This document shows, piece after piece, positions 25,490-38,500 of a stretch of DNA of 64,000 nucleotides. Location of the stretch: contig CM075941.1 of the NCBI GenBank assembly GCA_038030265.1, positions 44,578,164-44,642,163 of the forward strand, read 5' to 3'. The DNA is from Corythucha ciliata (lineage: Eukaryota > Arthropoda > Insecta > Hemiptera > Tingidae). Position 1 is the stretch's first letter. Every line of letters starts with the position of its first letter. The translations under genes were made by a program, and so were the position numbers. The notes under the pieces are model-generated. The model had not been told where the DNA came from and searched no databases. It worked only from the letters and a program-made list of their open reading frames with translations.

Positions 25490-28135
25490 CGCACTAATGT
25501 AATGATAGACAATTTAGAACTGGCTGACGCGGCAAAAACTTAGGAAAAAGCTCTTAATATTCGTGGCTATAACCGCGAAAAAGCGCTGATTTGTGGTCTC
25601 ACGATGCAACTTCCAGACAGAGATTGAGAAAAAATAGTTGATTCGCAGTACATATATGACAGCCATTACGCGGATAAAATGTAGAAATCAATGCATAAGT
25701 GTTGTTTTTGGGCCAAGCCCGCGGCTACAATTGAGAATACACGTACTAAAAATTCAAGGCTGTACAAGTGAAAAAAAAAACACATCTCGGCTAATATTCG
25801 AGAGATTTTGCAATCAGTCCCGTAAACGCTAAAGTTAATTTTTGTATACGCGTTGCTAGAGTAGTAAACATTTCGTTGGTTAAAATGTGAATAACGTTAA
25901 CGTTAGCGTTAGCCGAGGTGTTTGCAAAATCTCTCTATTAACAAAAAAAACGCTAATTCGGATTAAAATTGGGCCAAAATGGCAAATTCACAACTAAAAT
26001 GGCGAAAAGATATGCTAATTCGCTGCAAAATTATCAGAAAACGCTATGAATTGGAGAAAAATCACTAACTCGCGGATAAAGTTGAGGAAAAACGTTAATT
26101 CGCGGATATGAAAATGAAGAAAATCACTATAATTCGCGGCTGAAATTGAGAAAACGCAAATCCGTGTAGCTTCTGAAAGATTCGAGGCTCAAACTGACAA
26201 CCAGCGCTAACCATAGCAGAAAGTAGAGAAAAATTGCTTATGTGGGGCTAAAATCCAAAAAACAACGCGGCTAAAGTTGAAAAAAAATATTAGTTAGGGC
26301 GGCTAGCATTATGAAAAACACTAATTTTCAACTCAAACTGAGAAAAAGTGCTAATTCGCTACTAAAAATGAAATCTGTAGCTGAAAATGAGGAAAAAGAT
26401 AATTCGTGGCTAAAATTGAGGAAAAGCGCTAACCCGTGGTCAAAATTGAGGAAAATCACTAAAATCTCGAGGCTGAAACTAAACATTAAACGCTAATCCA
26501 TAGTAAAAATTGGAGGAAAAAAATGTCAATGTGGGACTGAAATGTGAAAAAAAAACGCAGCTAATATTGAAAACATTCACTAATACACACGCTAAACTCT
26601 ATATTTCAGCTCAAATAGGGAAATGTGCTATTCCCGGCTAAAAATTGAGGAAAACGCCAATTCGTGGCTAAAATTGAGAAAATTCGCCAATTCACAGGCT
26701 AAGAACACGCTTCTACGCAGCTAAATGTGGAAAAAAGCGCTAATTCGCGGATAAAATTGAGGAAAAAATTTGCGGATAAAGTGTTTAAGAATTTCTAATT
26801 CCGCCAACTCGCCTTCTGAGGGCAACTTTGTGACTGAAATTGAGAAAAACGGCAAATTCATGGCTATAAGTAAAAACAAAAACACTGATTCACGGCTAGA
26901 ACTGAGAAGAATCGCTAATCCATAGTTAAAATTTTAAAAAATGCTAATGCGGTGCTAAAATGGAGAAGAACCCGCTAATTTGCAGCTAATATTGAGAAAA
27001 TCAGTAATTATTTGGCTAAAATTAAGAGAAAGGTTAATTTTTAGCCTGAATTGAAAAAAAAAGTGCTAATACGCTGCCAAAAATGGAAAAATTGCAAATT
27101 TGCACATAAAATATTAAAAACCGCCAATTCATGGTTAAAATGAACAGAATTCGCTAACTTACGGGTTAGAACGTTGCTAAAATTACGAAAAAGCGCTCAT
27201 TCGCGGCTGAAATATAGGGAAATCACTAATGCACGGCTAAAATTGAGAAAATTCGCGGCTTCCTCAGTCAACTTTGAGGTTAAAATTGAGAAAAAGCGCC
27301 AGTATTATGGCTATGGGTGAAAAAACCGAAAATTCGCGGCTAAAACTGAGAAAAAATCGCTAATTCGTAGCGTTATGGTTATGGTGTACATAAAAATGCT
27401 AATTTGTCGTAAACATTTAGAAAAAACCGCTATTTTGCGGCTAATATTGAGTAAAACGCTAATTTTCAGCTAAAACTGAGTAAAGTGGTAATTCCCTGGT
27501 CCCTGCAAGGAAAAATCGCTAAGATGCAGCTAAAATTGTGGAAAACGCCAACTCGAGAAAAAGTTGAGAAACATCGCTGATTCACACTCACGCAGGATAA
27601 AAAAGCTACTTTGCTGCCAAAGTTGAGAAAAAGTGCGTGTTTATGTCTATAAGGTGGGGGGGGGGATTACCCACTAATCCGTGGCTAATGTGCGCTAAAT
27701 TGCGGCGAAAAGCGCTAATTTGCTGGAAAAGTTGACCAAAAGCGCTCATTCGCGACTAAAATGGAGAAATTTGCGGCTTAAACTTGTCATAAGCGCTGTT
27801 TGCCGGATAGGTTGTGGAAATAGCGGTGATTTGCCTAAAGTAAGAAAAAGGCCTCGGCTGCAATTAGGAAAAGGCATTAGCGGTTACCAATAGAGGTTTA
27901 TATTAGGTTTGTATAATTAGAGACTTTTAGGGGCCTCTTGAAGATTTCCGCCCCGGGCCCCGATACGTGTAGGGCCGCCAGTGGTTCCTGTAGGCACTGA
28001 GGCCTCTGAAATTGCGAAGGCGCACTGAAATACTGTTCTTAGGACAATTACGCGCCATGAAGGCTGGAAAGAGCGCAAATATTCGTGGCTAAAACTGCGA
28101 TAAAAAAAAAAAAAAAGTCTGCTAATGATTATAGC
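25490..28135 (+). repeat. Satellite B array
   Basis: Degenerate ~30-bp units as in the other B arrays. The segment 25560-25760, with the string GTGGTCTCACGATGCAACTT, is a longer non-unit module recurring in diverged form at 28395-28600, 31930-32250 and 55110-55270. The GGCAACTT marker recurs near 26815. About 27900-27985 includes the short repeat also found at 6.4 kb. Confidence 0.9.
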
Positions 28136-28139
28136 ACAG

Positions 28140-28330
28140 TGCTTCCTCGCTTTTCACCCCCTCCCCCTTGTAAGATTTTGACGAAATTGATAGGGGACCC
28201 TCTGCTAGCCAACACATATATTCCCTGAAAATTTCATCAAATTCGGATAAAAACTATGGAAGATTATGCTTGTTACAAGGATTTGCGGACAGACAGACAG
28301 ACAGACACGAAACCGAAATTGTTCAGGGAG
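28140..28330 (+). mobile_element. Retroposon 3' end with (GACA)n tail
   Basis: The sequence runs CTGAAAATTTCATCAAATTC, then a conserved-looking block, then GGACAGACAGACAGACAGAC at about 28287-28308. A body ending in a short tetranucleotide array is typical of 3' ends of invertebrate non-LTR elements and the SINEs that copy them. No coding part is attached, so it is a 5'-truncated copy. Assignment rests on general form only. Confidence 0.5.
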
Positions 28331-28394
28331 GTATAAAACGTGAAATGCAAGTGGAAATTTCGATTTTAAAGAAGAAAAAAAAATATTTCCTAAA

Positions 28395-28632
28395 AGTGAA
28401 AACAATGCTTCCGTAGCTCGGAAGCAAAAAAACGCTCATTCGCTGTTTCACGTGCAACTTCCAGACCACAATGAAAAAATCGCAGAATCACGGAATATAG
28501 AGCCATTTTATTGCTGAAATTTAGAATAAAACACCATAATGTTCTATTCTTGAGCCAGCAGCTTCGCGGATTTTCTGAAAATTCATCAATTCGGAGCTGA
28601 AATTGAGTATAAGATGTAATTAGCGGCTAAAA
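28395..28632 (+). repeat. Satellite B, forward units left of an inversion point
   Basis: Forward-orientation B units with the longer non-unit module (TTTCACGTGCAACTTCCAGA near 28460). They end at a palindromic join GCTAAAATTTCTCAATTTTAG at about 28625-28648. Confidence 0.75.
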
Positions 28633-28635
28633 TTT

Positions 28636-29975
28636 CTCAATTTTAGACGTGATCAAGTGCTTGTTTATCAATTTTTTAATTCTAATTAGTGCGTTTTCTC
28701 ACTTGTATTTGCGAATTAGCGATTTACCTCAATTCTAGACGCGGACTTGGTTCAAGAACATCACATAATGGCGTTTTACTTTATTTTACTGCTTGCTATA
28801 AAATATAGCTCTATACTCCGCGATAAGCACTCTAACTCACTTCATAGTAAACATTTGTAAAAAGAGCTGATTCGTGGAATAAATATAATTGGAAAAACAC
28901 TAATTCACGGCTGAAATTGGGAAAAATCGCTAATTACAGACTAAAATGAGAAAAAACCCTAATTTACGGCTCAAATTGAGACAAAAGGATGATTCTCGAA
29001 TTCAGCTGCGATTGAACGATTTATGTCAATATAGGCCGCGTATTACTGGGTTTTCTCAAATATATTCGCGAATTATATAGGTTTTTCTCAATTTTAACTA
29101 CGAATCATCGGTTTTCTTCAATTTTTTCCGCAAATTGCTCCATTCCATCAATTTTTAGCCTCGGGGGTTTTTTGCAGCGCATACTTTTAATTTTAACAGA
29201 GTTTACTTAATTAGAGCCTCAGAGCGGATTTTCTAAAAATGATCCGCGTATTGTCGTTTTTCCCCATTTTAGCCGCCATTGAACGCTTCTTGTTTAATTA
29301 AATCATTTCTCAATTTTAACCGAGAATTACCGCGTTTACTCCTTTTAGCTGATTTTCTCGTGTCGATGCACCAATTTCAGAATTTTAGCCGCTTTATAGA
29401 ACACCTTTTCCCAATTTTAACCGCAAATTGGCAGATTAGCTGTTTTTTTTGTCTAATAAATCCGGGAATTGGCTTTTCTCAATTTCAGCCACGAATCAGG
29501 GCTTTTTCTCAGTTTTTTACCGCGAATTTCCCCATTTTCTTAATTTTAGCATAGAATTAATCCATTTTTAGCCGCACATGATCGCTTTTACTCAATTTCG
29601 CCCCCAGCGATTTTGTCAAATTGATTGGTGAAGGGGTGTTTTTCCGTCTCAGCGGCGAATGAGCGCTTTTTGTTTTATTTAACGAATTATCTCTTTTTCT
29701 CATTTTAGCCGCGAATTTTATATTTCTCCCTTATTCTCCCAATTTTATTCGTGAGTTTGAATTTTATTAATTTTATCTGCGAATGAGCCCTTTTTATTTA
29801 TTTTAGCCGTGAATTAGCGATTTTGTAAAAATTTCAGCCGCTATTTCTCAATTTTAGCAGCCAGTTGGCGCTTTTTCGCAATTATTGTATACCTATGAAT
29901 TAGCGTATTTCTCGGTTTCATCCGCGAATTGGAATTTCTTATTTGAAGCAGCGAATGAGAACAATTATTTCTTAT
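28636..29975 (-). repeat. Satellite B array, reverse orientation
   Basis: From here units read TTTTTCTCAATTTTAGCCGC followed by GAATTAGCG, the reverse complement of the array to the left. The switch makes a head-to-head inverted array of about 4.4 kb in total. No gene. Confidence 0.88.
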
Positions 29976-31754
29976 TGTGAACCGCAACTTGAAACTTCAA
30001 TCACAGAAACGCAGAATTTGAGGACGTCTCATTGCCGCGCCTCTTTCTCTTCAATTAAAAAAATAATAATGATAATATTCGCGATTTTTCTTTGTCCGCC
30101 CGCGCCAAACACCTGGCAAACAGCTTGGCGTGGTTCATCCTGTCCTAGCCCACGTCTACGATGATTGAGTACAATTTCACAATGTTTTTTTTTTTTTTTT
30201 TATATACGAATCTGATTTTTTTAAATTATTTTTTCCTGTAAATAAATTAAAGACGATACTAGAGGAGAAGCTGAGCGTGTTTAAACTGGTCCAGAGAAAT
30301 CTTAAAAAGCACATTCCCCCAAGCCAAAAATTTAAATTACGAGAAATTTCGTACTGAAAAAAAAAACAAAAAACATTTAACATGGATGTTTATCTCTTAA
30401 CTGGCTCGGTCGTCTCAAATCAGTGTACACGAGTGTGTTAAAAGATTCAAGACGAAATGTTGCGTAAAAAGCGAACGTGAGTTAACTCGTGAATTGAAAA
30501 AGGTGGGCACGGGAGGAAGAAGCTACTGAAACATACGAAAATAAAAATCCTCAAGGACGCGACTCACAAAGTGAAATTACGTTACACGACGAACCTCTTC
30601 TCGCAATTGAAATTTGTAGTAATTACATAAAATATAATTCATCTCCGATAAAACTGGCGTACTCACCGGCTTAAAAAGAGGCTCAACAGTAGTTAAAAAA
30701 CGAAAAGGCTTGAGATTCATTCACTAAACACGATTTGTTCGTATTTCACACTTTTTTCCCTGTGTTTTATCGTTTATGAAGCTACCGGAGGACAGTTTTC
30801 ATGAGGAGAGAAACAAATAAACACGAGAAAAGGAAGAAAGGGTGGAACGATAATCAAAAGCGGAACACTCAGGCCTTCCCCTTCAAAGCCTTTTTATAAA
30901 AAAAACCGTTGATCGACGTTCTAAAAATACTTTTTTTTTGTTTTTGTTTTCAAGTGGACATGCACGAAAAAAAAAAGTCTTAAGAAGTTTAAAAAAGAGA
31001 AGTACCGAAACCATAAATAGCTCCCCTCTTGAGTGATTGAAAGAAGAGACGCCGAAAACCGCTTTCATCTCCTTTCAATCGTGATAGACTCGGACCCTGC
31101 AATGCACACCACCAATGCAGGTTTTTACTGTGTGGCTCTGGGTTAAAGACATTTTTAAGCCCCCCCCCCCCGGTTTACTAAACCGTCACCAATCTAGTGG
31201 GGCAAATTAATCAAAGGAAATAGCCCAGTTGACAGAACATTACGAGATAACGACGAAGATTGGATGGGGGGGGGGGTTCCAAACCGTTTCACACCATCTC
31301 AAACTACACAATCAGTACAAAGGTTGTTGACAAGACACTACGCTTCCTACTTTCGTTTCAAGTTCTATATTCTCTTTGACAATGACAAATTACGAGCGAC
31401 AAGGGGAAGAGTATAGTCGGCCGGTTACCTTTTTAAAAAAGCCTCAAATGTTTGTTTAAAGCAAGTTTGAAGAAAGTGGTAGGAAAGAGGGGGGGGGGTT
31501 AAAGTGTTTTTTTCTCTCATACTGAAGCGTGTTTTCAGGGCGGAAATTAAATACAAATAAATGTTTTTGGTTTTTAGAGTAAAAAGGTTTTAAAATAAAT
31601 TTTCAAGGAAGGAGTTGGCCATTTGGGATTCGTCTTTGAAGAAAATATAAAAGGTTTGAAAGTTCTCAGCCAACGGTTAAGGTGGACTAATCCCGGTCTG
31701 ACTGCTCTCCGCAGTTTCCTTTGTTCAGACGACATAATTAACAGAATCACAGCC
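29976..31754. other. Unique region, no gene recognised
   Basis: Non-satellite DNA with T-runs (30186-30201), C-run 31160-31171, G-run 31266-31276. No supportable exon. Confidence 0.4.
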
Positions 31755-31800
31755 AGGGGCGTAGCCAGCCCGTGATCAAGGGGTGGGCAGCCAGATAGGC
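31755..31800 (+). repeat. GGGGCGTAGCCAG-type element end
   Basis: CAGGGGCGTAGCCAGCCCG followed by a G-rich string. This kind of end is frequent on short non-autonomous elements in animals; related segments here are at 15326, 41640 and 54820. Confidence 0.5.
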
Positions 31801-31824
31801 ACGGATCCACAGTTAGAGGGAGGG

Positions 31825-32455
31825 GCACGTCTTGAGAAAAAGTGCTCGTTCGCGGATGAAATCCAGAAAAGAACATTTTGGGGCTAAAGACTGAGGAAAA
31901 ACACCCATTCAAGGCTAAAACTAAGAAATAGCGCTGATTCACGTTGAATAAATTTCATTGTTCGCGGTTGAAATTGAAAAAAACACGCTAATTTGTGGTT
32001 TCGCGATGCAAAATCCAAGACGAAATTAATAAAATGCGCTAATTAACGGATTATAGAGCTCTTTTCACAGCTAAAATTGACAAAATAAAATGCTCGTTCA
32101 ACGTAGAGTTGAGCAAAATCACTCATTTGCGGCTAAAATTGAGAAATCGAGCTCATTCACGCAGGTAAAGTTGAGGAAAAACTGTTCTTTTGCGGCTGAA
32201 CTTGACAGAACGCACCAATTCGCGGTTAGGCCATGCCCATAGTGCTGGCCGTAATTGAAATAGTAAATCAAAAATGCGTTATTTCACGGTTTTTTGAGAC
32301 CTTTTCATGGTTAAAATGAAGAAAATGGGCTAGTTCAAGGTAGAATTGAGAAAAAGCACTCAGTTTCAGCTAAAGTTAAGGAAAACGTCAATTCGAGGCT
32401 AAAAACAGTGCTCATTCACGAGTAAAATCGGGGGAAAACTTTGTGTAACTACGCT
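31825..32455 (+). repeat. Satellite B array
   Basis: About 20 diverged B units plus the longer module with GTGGTTTCGCGATGCAA near 31996. Confidence 0.85.
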
Positions 32456-32459
32456 TGAG

Positions 32460-32572
32460 AAAAACTGGATCCACTCCTGATGGATATGGCGTATGAGCAG
32501 ACTATGGCTTTGGCGCCCTCGACTCGGCATGACCGAGTACGGGCTCACTGATTGATTGATTGATATGTGAGC
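32460..32572 (+). mobile_element. Possible retroposon 3' end with (TGAT)n tail
   Basis: A non-satellite segment containing CTCGACTCGGCATGACCGAG ends in CTGATTGATTGATTGAT at about 32548-32563. The form is that of a 5'-truncated retroposon. 32573-32880 shows no recognisable feature. Confidence 0.4.
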
Positions 32573-32879
32573 AGCTTTACTGGCGAAACTATCAGATCCA
32601 CCGCTGCCCTTTCGCAGGCAGATAACAGGATCTGGAGGTGAGAATAGCGTCAATTCACGGTCCTCAGAGACTAAATTTGCACAGAAACGGCCACTATATC
32701 CGTCAAAAAATAAATATCTGCTGGAAAACTGTCGTTTGTAGCCTTCTATTTCGGATTTCACGTCGAAAAACTGAAACTTATCCCCCAGAAAAGTGATACT
32801 TTTGGATTTAAACGTCAAATTTTAGACCTAAGACGGTAAGCAGAGCTGGCATTTCCTCTCCCACCATATAAGTCTGGAT

Positions 32880-33135
32880 GACAGATCGGGCCAAGTACGG
32901 TTTGAGCTAGCCAAAACACACGAAATTGCCCGTCGAACCTGCGAAAATGGGATTTTAGTGCGAAAAATCAGCATAACCTGTTTCCAAATTAAGCCGACCC
33001 TCGAAACCGGTTTGTCAGCAACAAACATCCGCGAATTTTGGATTTTCGGTGAAACCGATAAGCGAAAATGTGGTCTTTTTTAGTGAGAAAAATCCGCAAA
33101 ATTGGTTTTATGGAGCTTAATACAAGAAATTTGTG
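32880..33135 (-). repeat. Satellite E-like units, reverse orientation
   Basis: Diverged units with AGCCAAAACACACGAAATTG and CGAAAATGGGATTTTAGTG, about eight copies. Confidence 0.55.
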
Positions 33136-33164
33136 AAAAACGCCCATGATCACAGCTGTGTCGT

Positions 33165-33415
33165 GTAAAGGCGCGTATAAACTGGGCGATCCGAACATGT
33201 ATTGCAACGTTGTAGGAGCGGAGCGCCTCAGTTTGGACGGGGTTTGCGCTCCGCTCGCGAACAGATCGCGGCGATCCATTCCCTGTCGGTTTTTCAAGCG
33301 CATCAAAAGCGGAGCGCTAGAACAGTGTGGACGGTTTTTGTATAGCGTGCAACACGATCTGCAACATCACCTGCAACTGCAACATCGTTGCGGGTCTGAC
33401 TTTTCTGCATAATTT
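33165..33415 (+). repeat. Dispersed repeat, shared with 44.0 kb
   Basis: The stretch at 33169-33215 (GGCGCGTATAAACTGGGCGA, then a GATCCGAACATGTATTGCAACG-like part) recurs in reverse complement at 44001-44046. The rest carries paired GCGGAGCGC motifs and three short TGCAACA(T/C)C-type repeats at 33348-33385. Probably a short transposable element; termini not defined. Confidence 0.5.
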
Positions 33416-33639
33416 CTTCTTATTTTATCTAAACACTCCCTGTACGGCTGTACAATTTTTAAGCACAATCTTGTTCTGATTGTATATTTTCTTGCGCGGG
33501 GTGCACCATGAACATTTTTGGGGGGATTCTTTTTTTTAATAACCTGCGCATAGTCCCTCGTTGGCTAATCGAGTTTTCCAAGGTCTACTTCACCTTTGAG
33601 AGGGGTGAATTTGAGTCACACACAAACACTATAATGCTG

Positions 33640-34085
33640 CAGCTAAAGTAACTCTCTACATGAGTGCTCATTCGTGCCCACTTAATCCAGAACAAAATTG
33701 AAAATAACGCTAATTTGGCGCGGAAATTGAGATAAATGGCTAATTCACGGCTGAAATTATTGAGAAAAATAATTGATTCACGGACAGAAGTGAGAATTAG
33801 TGCTAAATCACGGAAAGCTACACAGCTAATTCGCGACGTAAAACGTTACTTCACGGCTGAAATTGAGAAAAAGCTCTAGAATCGCTGATAGAGTGAAAAA
33901 AAAACAAACAGTAATTCGCGTTGAAAAAAATCTGAAACAACGCTAATTCACAGCTAAAATGGCGAAAAATCGCTAAAATGACAAAAAAATCGTTCATTCG
34001 CGGCTAAAATGGAGGAAAATTGTTAAGATAGCATTGCAAATTGATAAGAAAGCGCTGAAGTAAGGAAAACGCTCGGATTAAATGG
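33640..34085 (+). repeat. Satellite B array
   Basis: About 14 diverged units with the usual CTAATTCGCGGCTAAAATTG core. 34086-34320 that follows is not satellite, and a few reverse units appear near 34625-34670. Confidence 0.85.
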
Positions 34086-35518
34086 AAAAAATTCAATTCG
34101 AGGCTACTGAACAGGGCTGCCAGGTGTGGGGATTTTACCCCAATGAGGGGATTTTGGTACACCTTTGGGGAAATGGGGAATCCGTCGTTGAAGTGGGGAT
34201 TTTTAGAGTAATGAGGAAGTTTCACATTTTCAAAAACACTTTTTTTTTTCGATATTCTGCGAAATCGACGGTTTCGGGTCTTCGGGAGTTAATTTAAGCG
34301 AAATTTCAAGTCACGGCCTTTAATTCAATTAAACTTGTAAGTTTTGGGGAATTTTTTTGTGGCGGCGGATAGTCGGCCCTGACCGAACCCAAAGTTGACA
34401 ATGACAGCTGAATATCCGTGCAACTTTCGGGTTTTAAATCTTGCGAAAAAGCTTGTTTCGGGTCTTAATTTAGGAGAAATTTTAAATTTTAGGGCTTTGG
34501 CCGAGCACTCTAAGCTTGATGAAACCCGGTGATCCCCTTTCACCTTTGTCCAGTATCCGCCCCGTTCATTGTTGAGACGAACGACGTATTCTTTATTTTT
34601 GGTCGGAATAAATCAGTGATTTTTCCCCGCTTTTTCCTTATTTTAGCCGCAAATATTAGCGTTTTTAAAAAATGTTTTGCCGCGTACCCACATGCTCCAA
34701 AGATTAGCACATTATAGCACCCTCCGCAACAGGTTCCGAATTCACCTAGTGCATGACACCTTCCCGCTTCTCCCGTTTTTATTTCGTTTTGTTATCCGTT
34801 TCTTCCTTGTTTAGACTTCCAAGTTGTTTATCACGTTCTCGATCATGGACCACCCACTCCCTAAATCTCCGAGCGTTGCGAAAAAGAACGATTTCATAGG
34901 CAAGTAGGCAAAAACCGTCAAGACCTTGCGGCTGTGCGTCCACCGCTCTCTTAACAGCGCAGTGCCCAGTTGTCAGTGACGCCTTTTTTTTCTTTTTTTT
35001 TTCATTTAGTATTTGTTTAATTATTTAGGGGCTCGCCTCGGCTCGGCGATTCTCTTGATGCTCGTTTAATCGATGGACCCAAATTGTGTGAACATCGCCG
35101 GGAGCCCTCACACGTTCTGACGCTCCCTTATCCAGCGACGCTCTGCCTAGCAAGTAAACCCCCTCCCATTCAGTCCTTTAGTAGGCGAGCCGTCTTCGTC
35201 ATGCGTCCCTGAAGCCCGAAGTTTCTTTTGGTAGCAAAATAATATTAATTTGTTTCTGAATTACTATATTTAGCTAATTGTACTTTACATGAATAATTAT
35301 GTATTTCTAATATCGAAGTATTGTATAAAAATATTGTTTTTAAAAATAGTTAGTTACAGAAAAAGACTTGGCGAGGCACCTGTATCATCTCGAAAATTAA
35401 ATAATAAAATAAATATTGATTAAAGGTACAGTTTCTGCGAGTGAGAACACATTTTAGGTTAATGGTTTGTTTTAAAAAACGATTAATCAATTAATTAATA
35501 ACTGGTACATTATTAAAG
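34086..35518. other. 3' flank of the 35.5-40.6 kb gene, otherwise unassigned
   Basis: No gene can be supported. For the minus-strand gene that stops at 35519 this is the downstream region, where the 3' untranslated part and poly(A) site should lie; several AATAAA-like strings exist on the minus strand, so the site cannot be chosen. A short plus-strand frame starting at 34844 is followed by AGGCAAGTAG, which could be a rare GC donor, but no acceptor partner was found. Confidence 0.4.
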
Positions 35519-38500
35519 CTACCGAGGCACTTTAATCCTGTGACGTCGAACTAAATCCCGTTCACTCTGTGTCGGCACTCGCGGTTTCATTTCAGGCGTT
35601 ATGGCGGACCCTGTCACGAGAAGATCGCCGCCACCGACACCACGAACGCTGGCTCCTTCGCTCAATAAATCCAAGCTTCCTCGCGATCTGTAACAGGTGT
35701 TAGTAGCGGTTGTGGTGGGTGGATGGGCGGTTGGGTATTTAATGGGGGGGGGGGGTGATTTACCTGGCTGATAGGTCTAGGTCGTCTTGAAAATCGTCCA
35801 CTACTGTACGATGACTCTCCCGATTAATCTAAAAAAAATATTTCGTTAAAAAAAAAAAAAAATGTTTTTTCTAAGCAATTTTAAAATACTTTGCTGTGAC
35901 GGTTGTTGATCCGATTGAAATGTATGTCAGGTACGTACTGGAGTGAGTGCTGTTCGTTCCTTAGGGAATGAGAGCATGCCTCTATCATTTTTCCTGTAAA
36001 AAAACAACATCAAAAACACGTTTTTACTACCCCCTCCCCCTCGCTCTGTTTCCCTTCATTTTCAAAGCTATGACTAATAATACAAATTTACGGAACGGAC
36101 TGAATTACTACTATGCACCTTGCCTCTTAGATCTGCTGATGTGCGTCTGATGGTGACTGTTGTACTGCATGACGCTCCTCCGCTCGCCGTTTTCCAAACG
36201 TTTAACGACTCCGTTGACCGGTTTGGGAAAAGTCAATTTCATTTCAACATCAGGGGGCGACTGATTGGCCATACCGCTTGACCCGGCTACGGTGACAGTC
36301 CAACTGGACCCTAAAAAAAAAATGGTTTTATTGAACAAAAATCGACGCTCAAGCGAGTGTTTACCGTTCTGTTCAGAATTTCCACCGTAGTCGGCTGCCT
36401 CGCGATTCATCAGTTGCTGAGGGGATGGACTCTCCGACAGAATTACAGTCGACGACGTGATCGAACTGACAGAATGTTCCGACCTTGCGACTTCAACCGC
36501 TTCTGTAATTTCAACATTGATAATAAGTTAGCGGGGCCACCCAAAATGTGAAAGCTGAGCGGGTGGAGGGGAGGGGATGAATACTTGTGGCAAACGCTGC
36601 GTCGTAATTACCGTCCACATCGGGTGGAATTCGAATTCGGGGCTCGCTTTTCGTAGTTTTTTCGACTGCTGTTGTCACTTGTTCCTTTCTAGTTTTTATT
36701 TCGTGACGGTTGGTTCGTTTGTGCGAGTTGACGTCAGGTAGCTGATGTTTCCTGAAATCAATTTGGTCCCTTTTATCATTTTTTTTTTTAAATTAACGTC
36801 TTCGTTTCACTGAATCGTTTTTATACCTCACTGACGTGGCTTGATTGTACTGAAATTGGTGATTGACCTCAGTTTGAACCTCAGGAGTTGACGAGGAACT
36901 GGACGAATGGATTTCCGGTAGTGCGCCAACCTGTTGATTGTTTCTAGTTTGATGGGTTTTGTGACGTCGCTTTATTATTTCTCTTCGAGGCAAATCTGGG
37001 AGTATGAGCGTGTTTTCGGCATGTCGCGTTTGTTTAATATCGACGAGTCTAGGAGCCGCCGTCGTTGAAGTGGCCACGTCTTGACAGGTGCCTGTTTCGG
37101 GCGACGCTTGAATTTCCACGCAATACTGTTCAACTTGTTCTTCAAAACGACTCCTCTCCAAATCTAAAAAAAAAAAAACACGCGCAAACAATTTTAATGT
37201 TTGTCTCCCCCCCCCCAATACTTAAAGCTAATTACCATCATCATTGGTAGAATCTGAACAGTCTTGACTGTCCTTCAGCAAATAAAAATTGATCCAGCCC
37301 TTTGAGAGCGTCAAAAGCTCCTCCTGGCATTCAACCTGAGCCGTAGCAAGCGCCGCTCTCCCCTTGTATTGCCTCATAACTTCAATTCCTGGAGGCACTT
37401 GGTCTCGACTGGATCCTCCTGGTAGCTCCGGTGGCATCGCCCGAAATCTACCTGAAAGCGTCACTTTAACACGAAGCGCTCTATAATTAAAAACGCCCCC
37501 CCCCCCGGCCCCAATCGTCCCATACCTATAACGAGATTGGTCTTCTTCTTCCTTCGGGACGATTCAGGAGTGTCCAAGTTTGTCTGTGTCGTGTCATCTC
37601 TCGTTGTTTGCACTTCGACGGCTTTCGTTTTGGGTTCGTCCTGTTTCAACTGATGACCCTCCGGTGACTCGTCTGTCGGGCTGGCCCGTTCTTCGGGTAT
37701 CGCTTCGAATTTTCGCTGGAATTTACCACCAACACCCGGTATGTTAGTCTTTCGTCCCGGTAAAAACCGAGTACCCGCCTGTTTTTTGTCTTTAGTCTCG
37801 AAACGGCGACCAGTTGACGGTGTTGGCGGCTGATGGGGTCCTTTTAATTTCGTTTGACCGTCTTTTTGACGCTCGCAGGCCATGGTTTTTTTATGAAATG
37901 TACACATGTGACAGGTACACGGTGGAACGTTTAATTCCAGCACTTGAGGGTCTTTAGATTTGTCAGAAGGGAAACCCTTGCGGTCGTGCGGTCTGGCAGT
38001 GGGAGCCGTCTTTTTGTCGGGCAGTTTATTTTCCGGTTCGTCCTCAAGCAGTGGACTCGTTTGAACATCAGTAGACACGAGTGGATTTAAAGTTTGAACG
38101 CATTTATCATTGTTGACGTCATTCTCCGCAAACGTTTCTGTTCCCTTTTCAACGAAAAGACTCGACACAACGGTGTCCTCCTCTAAGAATGACTCTTTAG
38201 TTTGTACAACGGCTGACACAGAGAAAGCTCCAGTATTGCAAGCACGACTCTCCGTTTTAACGATTATCGTCGGTCGCGAGTCACTCTGTTCCCCTTTGTC
38301 AACTTTGAACGCCGTTTGACTCGAATTTTCATGAAACGAGTCGACCGTTTGACACTGGGCTGTCGCCCACGGTTGGTCCGTGTTGCACGAAGTCTCAGCA
38401 GTCGCCTCCACCCCGACAGGTTGATCCTCCTGCCCTGTAGTTTGTAGTTCGACGCTAACTTTCATTCCACTCGTAGAGTTATTGTCATCCATGGCGGCTA

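Noticed and set aside
34844..34906. First exon with a GC donor on the plus strand
   Set aside because: The donor context (AGGCAAGTAG) is good but no acceptor or downstream coding exon was found.
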